DNA of 64,000 nt from Nemertoderma westbladi (GCA_032718475.1 JAUCBJ010007728.1:1-64000), one strand, 5' to 3'. Positions 10,005 through 26,300 are shown, counted from the stretch's first letter. Program-made: numbers and translations. The notes: generated by a model not told the origin, from the sequence alone.

Positions 10005-13000
10005 ATTGTTGTGTTCTAGAATATTTATTATGGTTTCATCGTATTGCCAAAGTGACTAGAGCTGAAGTTGACTCACAATACAACAATTCACCTCAAATAT
10101 CTCAGCTATTTCATGAACATAATGAAGTATTAAAGCCATGTCGAAATCCTTTGTGTTTTTCTGCAATAATTTATCAAAATATCCTCTGTTTTTGTACAAA
10201 AACCATATCGATTTTCATATTTATAACTTCTAACCCACTCCAAGAGATAGAGAATCTTAAATGAAAGTCACAAGAACAGGTAACACTTACATTTATAGCA
10301 GTAATAAGCTGTTATATGCTATGTCTTTCCGATGGAGATGGATGAATTTTGATTGTGTCAGAACACCGCCTATCTGTGGCTGTCTAAGTGGAGAGATAAG
10401 TATCCTATTTCCGTGTTAATATTGTTGTGTTCTAGAATATTTATTATAGTTTCATCGTATGCTAAAGTGGCTGGAGTTAAATTTATTATGTAATGCAATA
10501 ATTCACCTCAAATATCACAGCTATTTCATGAACATAATGAAGTATTAAAGCCATGTCAAAATACTTGGTGTTTTTCTGTAATAATTTATCAAAATATCCT
10601 CATATTTTTTATCGATTTTCTTATTTATATCTTCTATCCCACTCCACGAGATAGAGAATCTTAAATGAAAGTCAAAAGAACAGGTAACACTAACATTTAT
10701 AGAAGTAATCAGCTGTTATTTGCTACGTCTTTCCGCTGAAGATGAATGAATTTTGATTGTGTCAGAACACCTCCTATCTGTGGTTGTATGAGTGGAGAGA
10801 TAAGTAGCCTATCTTCCTATTAATATTGTTGTGTTCTAGAATATTTTTTATAGTTTCATCGTATTGCCAAAGTTACTGGAGCTAAAGTTATTATGTAATG
10901 CAATAATTCACCTCAAATATCTCAACTATTTCATGAACATAATGAAGTATTAAAGCCATGTCAAAATCATAGGTGTTTTTCTGCAATAATATATCAAAAT
11001 ATCATCTGATTTTTTATAAAAACTATATCGATTTTCATATTTATAACTTCTATCCCACTCCATGAGATAGAGAATCTTAAATGAACGTCAAAAGAACAGG
11101 TAACACTTACATTTATAGCAGTAATCAGCTGTTATTTGCTACGTCTTTCCGCTGGAGATGGATGAATTTTGATTGCGTTGGAACACCCCCTATCTGTGGC
11201 TGTCTGAGTGGAGAGATAAGTAGCCTATCTCCCTGTTAACATTGTTGTGTTCTAGAATATTTATTATGGTTTCATCGTATTGCCAAAGTGACTAGAGCTG
11301 AAGTTGACTCATAATACAACAATTCACCTCAAATATCTCAGCTATTTCATGAACATAATGAAGTATTAAAGCCATGTCGAAATCCTTTGTGTTTTTCTGC
11401 AATAATTTATCAAAATATCCTCTGTTTTTGTACAAAAACCATATCGATTTTCATATTTATAACTTCTAACCCACTCCAAGAGATAGAGAATCTTAAATGA
11501 AAGTCACAAGAACAGGTAACACTTACATTTATAGCAGTAATAAGCTGTTATATGCTACGTCTTTCCGCTGGAGATGGATGAATTTTGATTGCGTTGGAAC
11601 ACCCCCTATCTGTGGCTGTCTGAGTGGAGAGATAAGTAGCCTATCTCCCTGTTAATATTGTTGTGTTCTAGAATATTTATCATGGTTTCATCGTATTGCC
11701 AAAGTGACTAGAGCTGAAGTTGACTCATAATACAACAATTCACCTCAAATATATCAGCTATTTCATGAACATAATGAAGTATTAAAGCCATGTCGAAATC
11801 CTTGGTGTTTTTCTGCAATAATTTATCAAAATATCCTCTGTTTTTTTACAAAAACCACATCGATTTTCATATTTATAACTTCTAACCCACTCCAAGAGAT
11901 AGAGAATCTTAAATGAAAGTCACAAGAACAGGTAACACTTAGTGTGTTCTAGAATATTTATTATTGTTTCATCGTATTGCTAAAGTGGCTGGAGCTAAAG
12001 TTATTATGTAATGCAATAATTCACCTCAAATATCTCAGCTATTTCATGAACATAATGAAGTATTAAAGCCATGTCAAAATCATTGGTGTTTTTCTGCAAT
12101 AATTTATCAAAATATCCTCTGATTTTTTTCAAAAACCATACCGATTTTCTTATTTATATCTTCTAACCCACTCCACGAGATAGAGAATCTTAAATGAAAG
12201 TCAAAAGAACAGGCAACACTTACATTTATAGAAGTAATCAGCTGTTATTTGCTACGTCTTTCCGCTGAAGATGAATGAATTTTGATTGTTTCAGAACACC
12301 TCCTATCTGTGGTTGTATGAGTGGAGAGATAAGTAGCCTATCTCCCTATTAATATTGTTGTGTTCTAGAATATTTTTTATAGTTTCATCATATTGCCAAA
12401 GTGACTGGAGCTAAAGTTATTATGTCATGCAATAATTCACCTCAAATATCTCAGCTATTTCATGAACATAATGAAGTATTAAAGCCATGTTAAAATCATT
12501 GGTGTTTTTCTGCAATAATATATCAAAATATCCTCTGATTTTTTTCAAAAACCATATTGATTTTCATATTTATAACTTCTATCCCACTCCACGAGATAGA
12601 GAATCTTAAATGAACGTCAAAAGAACAGGTAACACTTACATTTATAGCAGTAATCAGCTGTTATATGCTACGTATTTCGGCTGGAGATGAATGAATTTTG
12701 ATTGCGTTGGAACAACCCCTATCTGTGGCTGTCTGAGTGGAGAGATAAGTAGCCTATCTCCCTGTTAATATTGTTGTGTTCTAGAATATTTATTATGGTT
12801 TCATCGTATTGCCAAAGTGACTAGAGCTGAAGTTGACTCATAATACAACAATTCACCTCAAATATCTCAGCTATTTCATGAACATAATGAAGTATTAAAG
12901 CCATGTCGAAATCCTTTGTGTTTTTTTGCAATAATTTATCAAAATATCCTCTGTTTTTGTACAAAAACCATATCGATTTTCATATTTATAACTTCTAACC

Positions 13001-14399
13001 CACTCCAAGAGATAGAGAATCTTAAATGAAAGTCACAAGAACAGGTAACACTTACATTTATAGCAGTAATAAGCTGTTATATGCTACGTCTTTCCGCTGG
13101 AGATGGATGAATTTTGATTGCGTTGGAACACCCCCTATCTGTGGCTGTCTGAGTGGAGAGATAAGTAGCCTATCTCCCTGTTAATATTGTTGTGTTCTAG
13201 AATATTTATCATGGTTTCATCGTATTGCCAAAGTGACTAGAGCTGAAGTTGACTCATAATACAACAATTCACCTCAAATATATCAGCTATTTCATGAACA
13301 TAATGAAGTATTAAAGCCATGTCGAAATCCTTGGTGTTTTTCTGCAATAATTTATCAAAATATCCTCATATTTTTTATCGATTTTCTTATTTATATCTTC
13401 TATCCCACTCCACGAGATAGAGAATCTTAAATGAAAGTCACAAGAACAGGTAACACTTACATTTATAGAAGTAATCAGCTGTTATTTGCTACGTCTTTCC
13501 GCTGAAGATGAATGAATTTTGATTGTGTCAGAACACCTCCTATCTGTGGTTGTATGAGTGGAGAGATAAGTAGCCTATCTTCCTATTAATATTGTTGTGT
13601 TCTAGAATATTTTTTATAGTTTCATCATATTGCCAAAGTGACTGGAGCTAAAGTTATTATGTCATGCAATAATTCACCTCAAATATCTCAACTATTTCAT
13701 GAACATAATGAAGTATTAAAGCCATGTCAAAATCATTGGTGTTTTTCTGCAATAATATATCAAAATATCATCTGATTTTTTACAAAAACCATATTGATTT
13801 TCATATTTATAACTTCTATCCCACTCCACGAGATAGAGAATCTTAAATGAACGTCAAAAGAACAGGTAACACTTACATTTATAGCAGTAATCAGCTGTTA
13901 TATGCTACGTATTTCGGCTGGAGATGAATGAATTTTGATTGCGTTGGAACAACCCCTATCTGTGGCTGTCTGAGTGGAGAGATAAGTAGCCTATCTCCTT
14001 GTTAATATTGTTGTGTTCTAGAATATTTATTATAGTTTCATCGTATTGCCAAAGTGACTAGAGGTGAAGTTGACTCATAATACAATAATTCACTACAAAT
14101 ATTTCAGCTATTTCATGAACATAATGAAGTATTAAAGCCATCTCGAAATAATTGGTGTTTTTCTGCAATAATTTATCAAAATATCCTCTGTTTTTTTACA
14201 AAAACCACATCGAGTTTCATATTTATAACTTCTAACCCACTCCAAGAGATAGAGAATCTTAAATGAAAGTCACAAGAACAGGTAACACTTACATTTATAG
14301 CAGTAATAAGCTGTTATATGCTACGTCTTTCCGCTGGAGATGGATGAATTTTGATTGTGTCAGAACAGCGCCTATCTGTGGCTGTCTAAGTGGAGAGAT

Positions 14400-17300
14400 A
14401 AGTATCCTATCTCCTTGTTAATATTGTTGTGTTCTAGAATATTTATTATAGTTTCATCGTATTGCCAAAGTGACTAGAGCTGAAGTTGACTCATAATACA
14501 ATAATTCACCTCAAATATCTCAGCTATTTCATGAACATACTGAAGTATTAAAGCCATCTCGAAATCCTTGGTGTTTTTCTGCAATAATATATCAGAATAT
14601 CCTCTGTTTTTTTACAAAAACCATATCGATTTTCATATTTATAACTTCTAACCCACTCCAAGAGATAGATAATGTTAAATGAACGTCAAAAGAACAGGTA
14701 ACACTTACATTTATAGAAGTAATCAGCTGTTATTTGCTATGTCTTTCCGCTGGAGATGGATGAATTTTGATTGTGTCAGAACACCGCCTATCTGTGGCTG
14801 TCTAAGTGGAGAGATAAGTTCTTATTTCCGTGTTAATATTGTTGTGTTCTAGAATATTTATTATAGTTTCATCGTATTGCTAAAGTGGCTGGAGCTAAAG
14901 TTATTATGTAATGCAATAATTCACCTCAAATATCACAGCTATTTCATGAACATAATGAAGTATTAAAGCCATGTCAAAATATTTGGTGTTTTTCTGTAAT
15001 AATTTATCAAAATATCCTCATATTTTTTATCGATTTTCTTATTTATATCTTCTATCCCACTCCACGAGATAGAGAATCTTAAATGAAAGTCAAAAGAACA
15101 GGTAACACTTACATTTATAGAAGTAATCAGCTGTTATTTGCTACGTCTTTCCGCTGAAGATGAATGAATTTTGATTTTGTCAGAAAACCCCCTATATGTG
15201 GTTGTATGAGTGGAGAGATAAGTAGCCTATCTCCCTATTAATATTGTTGTGTTCTAGAATATTTATTATTGTTTCATCGTATTGCTAAAGTGGCTGGAGC
15301 TAAAGTTATTATGTAATGAAATAATTCACCTCAAATATCTCAGCTATTTCAAGAACATAATGAAGTATTAAAGCCATGTCAAAATAATTGGTGTTTTTCT
15401 GCAATAATTTATCAAAATATCTTCTGATTTTTTACAAAAACCATATCGATTTTCATATTTATATCTTCTAACCCACTACACGAAATAGAGAATCTTAAAT
15501 GAAAGTCAAAATAACAGGTAACACTTACATTTATAGAAGTAATCAGCTGTTATTTGCTACGTCTTTCCGCTGAAGATGAATGAATTTTGATTGTGTCAGA
15601 AAACCCCCTATCTGTGGTTGTATGAGTGGAGATATAAGTAGCCTATCTCCCTATTAATATTGTTGTGTTCTAGAATATTTATTATGGTTTCATCGTATTG
15701 CCAAAGTGACTAGAGCTGAAATTGACTCATAATACAACAATTCACCTCAAATATCTCAGCTATTTCATAAACATAATGAAGTATTAAAGCCATGTCGAAA
15801 TCCTTGGTGTTTTTCTGCAATAATTTATCAAAATATCCTCTGTTTTTTTACAAAAACCACATCGAGTTTCATATTTATAACTTCTAACCCACTCCAAGAG
15901 ATAGAGAATCTTAAATGAAAGTCACAAGAACAGGTAACACTTACATTTATAGCAGTAATAAGCTGTTATATGCTACGTCTTTCCGCTGGAGATGGATGAA
16001 TTTTGATTGTGTCAGAACAGCGCCTATCTGTGGCTGTCTAAGTGGAGAGATAAGTATCCTATTTCCGTGTTAATATTGTTGTGTTCTAGAATATTTATTA
16101 TAGTTTCATCGTATTGCTAAAGTGGCTGGAGCTAAAGTTATTATGTAATGCAATAATTCACCTCAAATATCACAGCTATTTCATGAACATAATGAAGTAT
16201 TAAAGCCATGTCAAAATACTTGGTGTTTTTCTGTAATAATTTATCAAAACATCCTCATATTTTTTATCGATTTTCTTATTTATATCTTCTATCCCACTCC
16301 ACGAGATAGAGAATCTTAAATGAAAGTCAAAAGAACAGGTAACACTTCTTACATTTATAGAAGTAATCAGCTGTTATTTGCTACGTCTTTCCGCTGAAGA
16401 TGAATGAATTTTGATTTTGTCAGAAAACCCCCTATCTGTGGTTGTATGAGTGGAGAGATAAGTAGCCTATCTCCCTATTAATATTGTTGTGTTCTAGAAT
16501 ATTTATTATTGTTTCATCGTATTGCTAAAGTGGCTGGAGCTAAAGTTATTATGTAATGAAATAATTCACCTCAAATATCTCAGCTATTTCAAGATCATAA
16601 TGAAGTATTAAAGCCATGTCAAAATAATTGGTGTTTTTCTGCAATAATTTATCAAAATATCTTCTGATTTTTTACAAAAACCATATCGATTTTCATATTT
16701 ATATCTTCTAACCCACTACACGAAATAGAGAATCTTAAATGAAAGTCAAAATAACAGGTAACACTTACATTTATAGAAGTAATCAGCTGTTATTTGCTAC
16801 GTCTTTCCGCTGAAGATGAATGAATTTTGATTGTGTCAGAAAACCCCCTATCTGTGGTTGTATGAGTGGAGATATAAGTAGCCTATCTCCCTATTAATAT
16901 TGTTGTGTTCTAGAATATTTATTATGGTTTCATCGTATTGCCAAAGTGACTAGAGCTGAAATTGACTCATAATACAACAATTCACCTCAAATATCTCACC
17001 TATTTCATAAACATAATGAAGTATTAAAGCCATGTCGAAATCCTTGGTGTTTTTCTGCAATAATTAATCAAAATATCCTCTGTTTTTTTACAAAAACCAC
17101 ATCGAGTTTCATATTTATAACTTCTAACCCACTCCAAGAGATAGATAATCTTAAATGAAAGTCACAAGAACAGGTAACACTTACATTTATAGCAGTAATA
17201 AGCTGTTATATGCTACGTCTTTCCGCTGGAGATGGATGAATTTTGATTGTGTCAGAACAGCGCCTATCTGTGGCTGTCTAAGTGGAGAGATAAGTATCCT

Positions 17301-17885
17301 ATTTCCGTGTTAATATTGTTGTGTTCTAGAATATTTATTATAGTTTCATCGTATTGCTAAAGTGGCTGGAGCTAAAGTTATTATGTAATGCAATAATTCA
17401 CCTCAAATATCTCAGCTATTTCATGAACATAATGAAGACATAGTGGAGAGATAAGTAGCCTATCTCCTTGTTAATATTGTTGTGTTCTAGAATATTTATT
17501 ATAGTTTCATCGTATTGCCAAAGTGACTAGAGCTGAAGTTGACTCATAATACAATAATTCACCTCAAATATCTCAGCTATTTCATGAACATAATGAAGTA
17601 TTAAAGCCATCTCGAAATCCTTGGTGTTTTTCTGCAATAATTTATCAGAATATCCTCTGTTTTTTTACAAAAACCATATCGATTTTCATATTTATAACTT
17701 CAATAGAGACTTCAATAAAATTCAATAGAGAATCTTAAATGAAAGTCACAAGAACAGGTAACACTTACATTTATAGAAGTAATCAGCTGTTATTTGCTAT
17801 GTCTTTCCGCTGAGGATGAATGAATTTTGATTGTGTCAGAACACCCCCTATCTGTGGCTGTCTGAGTGGAGAGATAAGTAGCCTA
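14400..17885 (+). repeat. Higher-order satellite block, copy 1 (about 3.5 kb)
   Basis: A run of about eight monomers nearly identical to 19920-23375, offset 5,519 bp. Shared rare variants in the same order include aatgttaaatgaacg, catactgaag, ataagttcttatttcc, ttgattttgtcag, gagatataag and the truncated-monomer junction. Copy-specific changes include a 4-base insertion near 16347 and an aberrant stretch at 17698-17730. Confidence 0.75.
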
Positions 17886-19919
17886 TCTCCTTGTTAATAT
17901 TGTTGTGTTCTAGAATATTTATTATAGTTTCATCGTATTGCCAAAGTGACTAGAGCTGAAGTTGACTCATAATACAATAATTAACCTCAAATATCTCAGC
18001 TATTTCATGAACATACTGAAGTATTAAAGCCATCTCGAAATCCTTGGTGTTTTTCTGCAATAATATATCAGAATATCCTCTGTTTTTTTACAAAAACCAT
18101 ATCGATTTTCATATTTATAACTTCTAACCCACTCCAAGAGATAGATAATGTTAAATGAACGTCAAAAGAACAGGTAACACTTACATTTATAGAAGTAATC
18201 AGCTGTTATTTGCTATGTCTTTCCGCTGAGGATGAATGAATTTTGATTGTGTCAGAACACCCACTATCTGTGGCTGTCTGAGTGGAGAGATAAGTAGCCT
18301 ATCTCCCTGTTAATACTGTTGTGTTCTAGAATATTTATTATGGTTTCATCGTATTGCCAAAGTGACTAGAGCTGAAGTTGACTCATAATACAACAATTCA
18401 CCTCAAATATCTCAGCTATTTCATAAACATAATGAAGTATTAAAGCCATGTCGAAATCCTTGGTGTTTTTCTGCAATAATTTATCAAAATATCCTCTGTT
18501 TTTTTACAAAAACCACATCGAGTTTCATATTTATAACTTCTAACCCACTCCAAGAGATAGAGAATCTTAAATGAAAGTCACAAGACAGGTAACACTTACA
18601 TTTATAGCAGTAATAAGCTGTTATATGCTACGTCTTTCCGCTGGAGATGGATGAATTTTGATTGTGTCAGAACACCTCCTATCTGTGGTTGTATGAGTGG
18701 AGAGATAAGTAGCCTATCTCCCTATTAATATTGTTTTGTTCTAGAATATTTTTTATAGTTTCATCGTATTGCCAAAGTGACTGGAGCTAAAGTTATTATG
18801 TAATGCAATAATTCACCTCAAATATCTCAGCTATTTCATGAACATAATGAAGTATTAAAGCCATGTCAAAATCATTGGTGTTTTTCTGCAATAATTTATC
18901 AAAATATCCTCTGATTTTTTTTCAAAAACCATACCGATTTTCATATTTATAACTTCTATCCCCCTCCACGAGATAGAGAATCTTAAATGAACGTCAAAAG
19001 AAAGGTAACACTTACATTTATAGCAGTAATCAGCTGTTATATGCTACGTATTACCGCTAGAGATGAATGAATTTTGATTGCGTTGGAACAACCCCTATCT
19101 GTGGCTGTCTGAGTGGAGAGATAAGTAGCCTATCTCCCTGTTAATATTGTTGTGTTCTAGAATATTTATTATGGTTTCATCGCATTGCCAAAGTGACTAG
19201 AGCTGAAGTTGACTCATAATACAACAATTCACCTCAAATATCTCAGCTATTTCATGAACATAATGAAGTATTAAAGCCATGTCAAAATCATTGATTTTTT
19301 TCAAAAACCATATCGATTTTCTTATTTATATCTTCTAACCCACTCCACGAGATAGAGAATCTTAAATGAAAGTCAAAAGAACAGGTAACACTTACATTTA
19401 TAGAAGTAATCAGCTGTTATTTGCTACGTATTTCCGCAGAAGATGAATGAATTTTGATTGTGTCAGAACACCTCCTATCTGTGGTTGTATGAGTGGAGAG
19501 ATAAGTAGCCTATCTCCCTATTAATATTGTTGTGTTCTAGAATATTTTTTATAGTTTCATCGTATTGCCAAAGTGACTGGAGCTAAAGTTATTATGTAAT
19601 GCAATAATTCACCTCAAATATCTCAGCTATTTCATAAACATAATGAAGTATTAAAGCCATGTCAAAATCATTGGTGTTTTTCTGCAATAATTTATCAAAA
19701 TATCCTCTGATTTTTTTCAAAAACCATATCGATTTTCATATTTATAACTTCTATCCCACTCCACGAGATAGAGAATCTTAAATGAACGTCAAAAGAACAG
19801 GTAACACTTACATTTATAGCAGTAATCAGCTGTTATATGCTACGTATTTCCGCTAGAGATGAATGAATTTTGATTGCATTGGAACAACCCCTATCTGTGG
19901 CTGTCTGAGTGGAGAGATA

Positions 19920-22900
19920 AGTAGCCTATCTCCTTGTTAATATTGTTGTGTTCTAGAATATTTATTATAGTTTCATCGTATTGCCAAAGTGACTAGAGCT
20001 GAAGTTGACTCATAATACAATAATTCACCTCAAATATCTCAGCTATTTCATGAACATACTGAAGTATTAAAGCCATCTCGAAATCCTTGGTGTTTTTCTG
20101 CAATAATATATCAGAATATCCTCTGTTTTTTTACAAAAACCATATCGATTTTCATATTTATAACTTCTAACCCACTCCAAGAGATAGATAATGTTAAATG
20201 AACGTCAAAAGAACAGGTAACACTTACATTTATAGAAGTAATCAGCTGTTATTTGCTATGTCTTTCCGCTGGAGATGGATGAATTTTGATTGTGTCAGAA
20301 CACCGCCTATCTGTGGCTGTCTAAGTGGAGAGATAAGTTCTTATTTCCGTGTTAATATTGTTGTGTTCTAGAATATTTATTATAGTTTCATCGTATTGCT
20401 AAAGTGGCTGGAGCTAAAGTTATTATGTAATGCAATAATTCACCTCAAATATCACAGCTATTTCATGAACATAATGAAGTATTAAAGCCATGTCAAAATA
20501 TTTGGTGTTTTTCTGTAATAATTTATCAAAATATCCTCATATTTTTTATCGATTTTCTTATTTATATCTTCTATCCCTCTCCACGAGATAGAGAATCTTA
20601 AATGAAAGTCAAAAGAACAGGTAACACTTACATTTATAGAAGTAATCAGCTGTTATTTGCTACGTCTTTCCGCTGAAGATGAATGAATTTTGATTTTGTC
20701 AGAAAACCCCCTATATGTGGTTGTATGAGTGGAGAGATAAGTAGCCTATCTCCCTATTAATATTGTTGTGTTCTAGAATATTTATTATTGTTTCATCGTA
20801 TTGCTAAAGTGGCTGGAGCTAAAGTTATTATGTAATGAAATAATTCACCTCAAATATCTCAGCTATTTCAAGAACATAATGAAGTATTAAAGCCATGTCA
20901 AAATAATTGGTGTTTTTCTGCAATAATTTATCAAAATATCTTCTGATTTTTTACAAAAACCATATCGATTTTCATATTTATATCTTCTAACCCACTACAC
21001 GAAATAGAGAATCTTAAATGAAAGTCAAAATAACAGGTAACACTTACATTTATAGAAGTAATCAGCTGTTATTTGCTACGTCTTTCCGCTGAAGATGAAT
21101 GAATTTTGATTGTGTCAGAAAACCCCCTATCTGTGGTTGTATGAGTGGAGATATAAGTAGCCTATCTCCCTATTAATATTGTTGTGTTCTAGAATATTTA
21201 TTATGGTTTCATCGTATTGCCAAAGTGACTAGAGCTGAAATTGACTCATAATACAACAATTCACCTCAAATATCTCAGCTATTTCATAAACATAATGAAG
21301 TATTAAAGCCATGTCGAAATCCTTGGTGTTTTTCTGCAATAATTTATCAAAATATCCTCTGTTTTTTTACAAAAACCACATCGAGTTTCATATTTATAAC
21401 TTCTAACCCACTCCAAGAGATAGAGAATCTTAAATGAAAGTCACAAGAACAGGTAACACTTACATTTATAGCAGTAATAAGCTGTTATATGCTACGTCTT
21501 TCCGCTGGAGATGGATGAATTTTGATTGTGTCAGAACAGCGCCTATCTGTGGCTGTCTAAGTGGAGAGATAAGTATCCTATTTCCGTGTTAATATTGTTG
21601 TGTTCTAGAATATTTATTATAGTTTCATCGTATTGCTAAAGTGGCTGGAGTTAAAGTTATTATGTAATGCAATAATTCACCTCAAATATCACAGCTATTT
21701 CATGAACATAATGAAGTATTAAAGCCATGTCAAAATACTTGGTGTTTTTCTGTAATAATTTATCAAAACATCCTCATATTTTTTATCGATTTTCTTATTT
21801 ATATCTTCTATCCCACTCCATGAGATAGAGAATCTTAAATGAAAGTCAAAAGAACAGGTAACACTTACATTTATAGAAGTAATCAGCTGTTATTTGCTAC
21901 GTCTTTCCGCTGAAGATGAATGAATTTTGATTTTGTCAGAAAACCCCCTATCTGTGGTTGTATGAGTGGAGAGATAAGTAGCCTATCTCCCTATTAATAT
22001 TGTTGTGTTCTAGAATATTTATTATTGTTTCATCGTATTGCTAAAGTGGCTGGAGCTAAAGTTATTATGTAATGAAATAATTCACCTCAAATATCTCAGC
22101 TATTTCAAGATCATAATGAAGTATTAAAGCCATGTCAAAATAATTGGTGTTTTTCTGCAATAATTTATCAAAATATCTTCTGATTTTTTACAAAAACCAT
22201 ATCGATTTTCATATTTATATCTTCTAACCCACTACACGAAATAGAGAATCTTAAATGAAAGTCAAAATAACAGGTAACACTTACATTTATAGAAGTAATC
22301 AGCTGTTATTTGCTACGTCTTTCCGCTGAAGATGAATGAATTTTGATTGTGTCAGAAAACCCCCTATCTGTGGTTGTATGAGTGGAGATATAAGTAGCCT
22401 ATCTCCCTATTAATATTGTTGTGTTCTAGAATATTTATTATGGTTTCATCGTATTGCCAAAGTGACTAGAGCTGAAATTGACTCATAATACAACAATTCA
22501 CCTCAAATATCTCACCTATTTCATAAACATAATGAAGTATTAAAGCCATGTCGAAATCCTTGGTGTTTTTCTGCAATAATTAATCAAAATATCCTCTGTT
22601 TTTTTACAAAAACCACATCGAGTTTCATATTTATAACTTCTAACCCACTCCAAGAGATAGATAATCTTAAATGAAAGACACAAGAACAGGTAACACTTAC
22701 ATTTATAGCAGTAATAAGCTGTTATATGCTACGTCTTTCCGCTGGAGATGGATGAATTTTGATTGTGTCAGAACAGCGCCTATCTGTGGCTGTCTAAGTG
22801 GAGAGATAAGTATCCTATTTCCGTGTTAATATTGTTGTGTTCTAGAATATTTATTATAGTTTCATCGTATTGCTAAAGTGGCTGGAGCTAAAGTTATTAT

Positions 22901-23375
22901 GTAATGCAATAATTCACCTCAAATATCTCAGCTATTTCATGAACATAATGAAGACATAGTGGAGAGATAAGTAGCCTATCTCCTTGTTAATATTGTTGTG
23001 TTCTAGAATATTTATTATAGTTTCATCGTATTGCCAAAGTGACTAGAGCTGAAGTTGACTCATAATACAATAATTCACCTCAAATATCTCACCTATTTCA
23101 TGAACATAATGAAGTATTAAAGCCATCTCGAAATCCTTGGTGTTTTTCTGCAATAATTTATCAGAATATCCTCTGTTTTTTTACAAAAACCATATCGATT
23201 TTCATATTTATAACTTCTACCCCACTCCAAGAGATAGAGAATCTTAAATGAAAGTCACAAGAACAGGTAACACTTACATTTATAGAAGTAATCAGCTGTT
23301 ATTTGCTATGTCTTTCCGCTGAGGATGAATGAATTTTGATTGTGTCAGAACACCCCCTATCTGTGGTTGTATGAG
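19920..23375 (+). repeat. Higher-order satellite block, copy 2 (about 3.5 kb)
   Basis: Partner of 14400-17885. The two diverge before about 14400/19920 and after about 17885/23375, which sets the limits of the duplicated unit. Confidence 0.75.
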
Positions 23376-26300
23376 TGGAGAGATAAGTAGCCTAACTCCC
23401 TATTAATATTGTTGTGTTCTAGAATATTTATTATTGTTTCATCGTATTGCTAAAGTGGCTGGAGCTAAAGTTATTATGTAATGCAATAAATCACCTCAAA
23501 TATCCCAGCTATTTCATGAACATAATGAAGTATTAAAGCCATGTCAAAATCATTGGTGTTTTTCTGCAATAATATATCAAAATATCCTCTGAATTTTTAC
23601 AAAAACCATATCGATTTTCATATTTATAACTTCTATCCCACGCCACGAGATAGAGAATCTTAAATGAACGTCAAAAGAACAGGTAACACTTACATTTATA
23701 GCAGTAATCAGCTGTTATTTGCTACGTCTTTCCGCTGGAGATGGATGAATTTTGATTGCGTTGGAACACCCCCTATCTGTGGCTGTCTGAGTGGAGAGAT
23801 AAGTAGCCTATCTCCCTGTTAATATTGTTGTGTTCTAGAATATTTATTATGGTTTCATCGTATTGCCAAAGTGACTAGAGCTGAAGTTGACTCATAATAC
23901 AACAATTCACCTCAAATATCTCAGCTATTTCATAAACATAATGAAGTATTAAAGCCATGTCGAAATCCTTGGCGTTTTTCTGCAATAATTTATCAAAATA
24001 TCCTCTGTTTTTTTACAAAAACCACATCGAGTTTCATATTTATAACTTCTAACCCACTCCAAGAGATAGAGAATCTTAAATGAAAGTCACAAGAACAGGT
24101 AACACTTACATTTATAGCAGTAATAAGCTGTTATATGCTACGTCTTTCCGCTGGAGATGGATGAATTTTGATTGTGTCAGAACAGCGCCTATCTGTGGCT
24201 GTCTAAGTGGAGAGATAAGTATCCTATTTCCGTGTTAATATTGTTGTGTTCTAGAATATTTATTATAGTTTCATCGTATTGCTAAAGTGGCTGGAGCTAA
24301 AGTTATTATGTAATGCAATAATTCACCTCAAATATCACAGCTATTTCATGAACATAATGAAGTATTAAAGCCATGTCAAAATACTTGGTGTTTTTCTGTA
24401 ATAATTTATCAAAATATCCTCATATTTTTTATCGATTTTCTTATTCATATCTTCTATCCCACTCCACGAGATAGAGAATCTTAAATGAAAGTCAAAAGAA
24501 CAGGTAACACTTACATTTATAGAAGTAATCAGCTGTTATTTGCTACATCTTTCCGCTGAAAATGAATGAATTTTGATTGTGTCAGAACACCCCCTATCTG
24601 TGGTTGTATGAGTGGAGAGATAAGTAGCCTATCTCCCTATTAATATTGTTGTGTTCTAGAATATTTTTTATAGTTTCATCGTATTGCCAAAGTGACTGGA
24701 GGTAAAGTTATTATGTAATGCAATAATTCACCTCAAATATCTCAGCTATTTCATGAACATAATGAAGTATTAAAGCCATGTTAAAATCCTTGGTGTTTTT
24801 CTGCAATAATTTATCAAAATATCCTCTGATTTTTTACAAAAACTATATCGATTTTCATATTTATAACTTATATCCCACTCCACGAGATAGAGAATCTTAA
24901 ATGAAAGTCAAAAGAACAGGTAACACTTACATTTATAGAAGAAATCAGCTGTCATTTGCTACGTCTTTCCGCTGAAGATGAATGAATTTTGATTGTGTCA
25001 GAACACCTCCTATCTGTGGTTGTATGAGTGGAGAGATAAGTAGCCTATCTCCCTATTAATATTGTTGTGTTCTAGAATATTTTTTATAGTTTCATCGTAT
25101 TGCCAAAGTGACTGGAGCTAAAGTTATTATGTAATGCAATAATTCACCTCAAATATCTCAGCTATTTCATGAACATAATGAAGTATTAAAGCCATGTCAA
25201 AATCATTGGTGTTTTTCTGCAATAATTTATCAAAATATCCTCTGATTTTTTTCAAAAACCATATCGATTTTCATATTTATAACTTCTATCCCACTCCACG
25301 AGATAGAGAATCTTAAATGAACGTCAAAAGAACAGGTAACACTTACATTTATAGCAGTAATCAGCTGTTATATGCTACGTATTTCCGCTAGAGATGAATG
25401 CATTTTGATTGCATTGGAACAACCCCTATCTGTGGCTGTCTGAGGGGAGAGATAAGTAGCCTATCTCCTTGTTAATATTGTTGTGTTCTAGAATATTTAT
25501 TATAGTTTCATCGTATTGCCAAAGTGACTAGAGCTGAAGTTGACTCATAATACAATAATTCACCTCAAATATCTCAGCTATTTCATGAACATAATGAAGT
25601 ATTAAAGCCATCTCGAAATCATTGGTGTTTTTCTGCAATAATTTATCAAAATATCCTCTGATTTTTTACAAAAACCATATCGATTTTCATATTTATAACT
25701 TCTAAGCCACTCCAAGAGATAGATAATCTTAAATGAAAGTCACAAGAACAGGTAACACTTACATTTATAGAAGTAATCAGCTGTTATTTGCTATGTCTTT
25801 CCGCTGAGGATGAATGAATTTTGATTGTGTCAGAACACCCACTATCTGTGGCTGTCTGAGTGGAGAGATAAGTAGCCTATCTCCCTGTTAATATTGTTGT
25901 GTTCTAGAATATTTATTATGGTTTCATCGTATTGCCAAAGTGACTAGAGCTGAAGTTGACTCATAATACAACAATTCACCTCAAATATCGCAGCTATTTC
26001 ATGAACATAATGAAGTATTAAAGCCATGTCTAAATCCTTTGTGTTTTTCTGCAATAATTTATCAAAATATCCTCTGTTTTTGTACAAAAACCATATCGAT
26101 TTTCATATTTATAAATTCTAACCCACTCCAAGAGATAGAGAATCTTAAATGAAAGTCACAAGAACAGGTAACACTTACATTTATAGCAGTAATAAGCTGT
26201 TATATGCTATGGCTTTCCGCTGGAGATGGATGAATTTTGATTGTGTCAGAACACCGCCTATCTGTGGCTGTATAAGTGGAGAGATAAGTTCTTATTTCCG

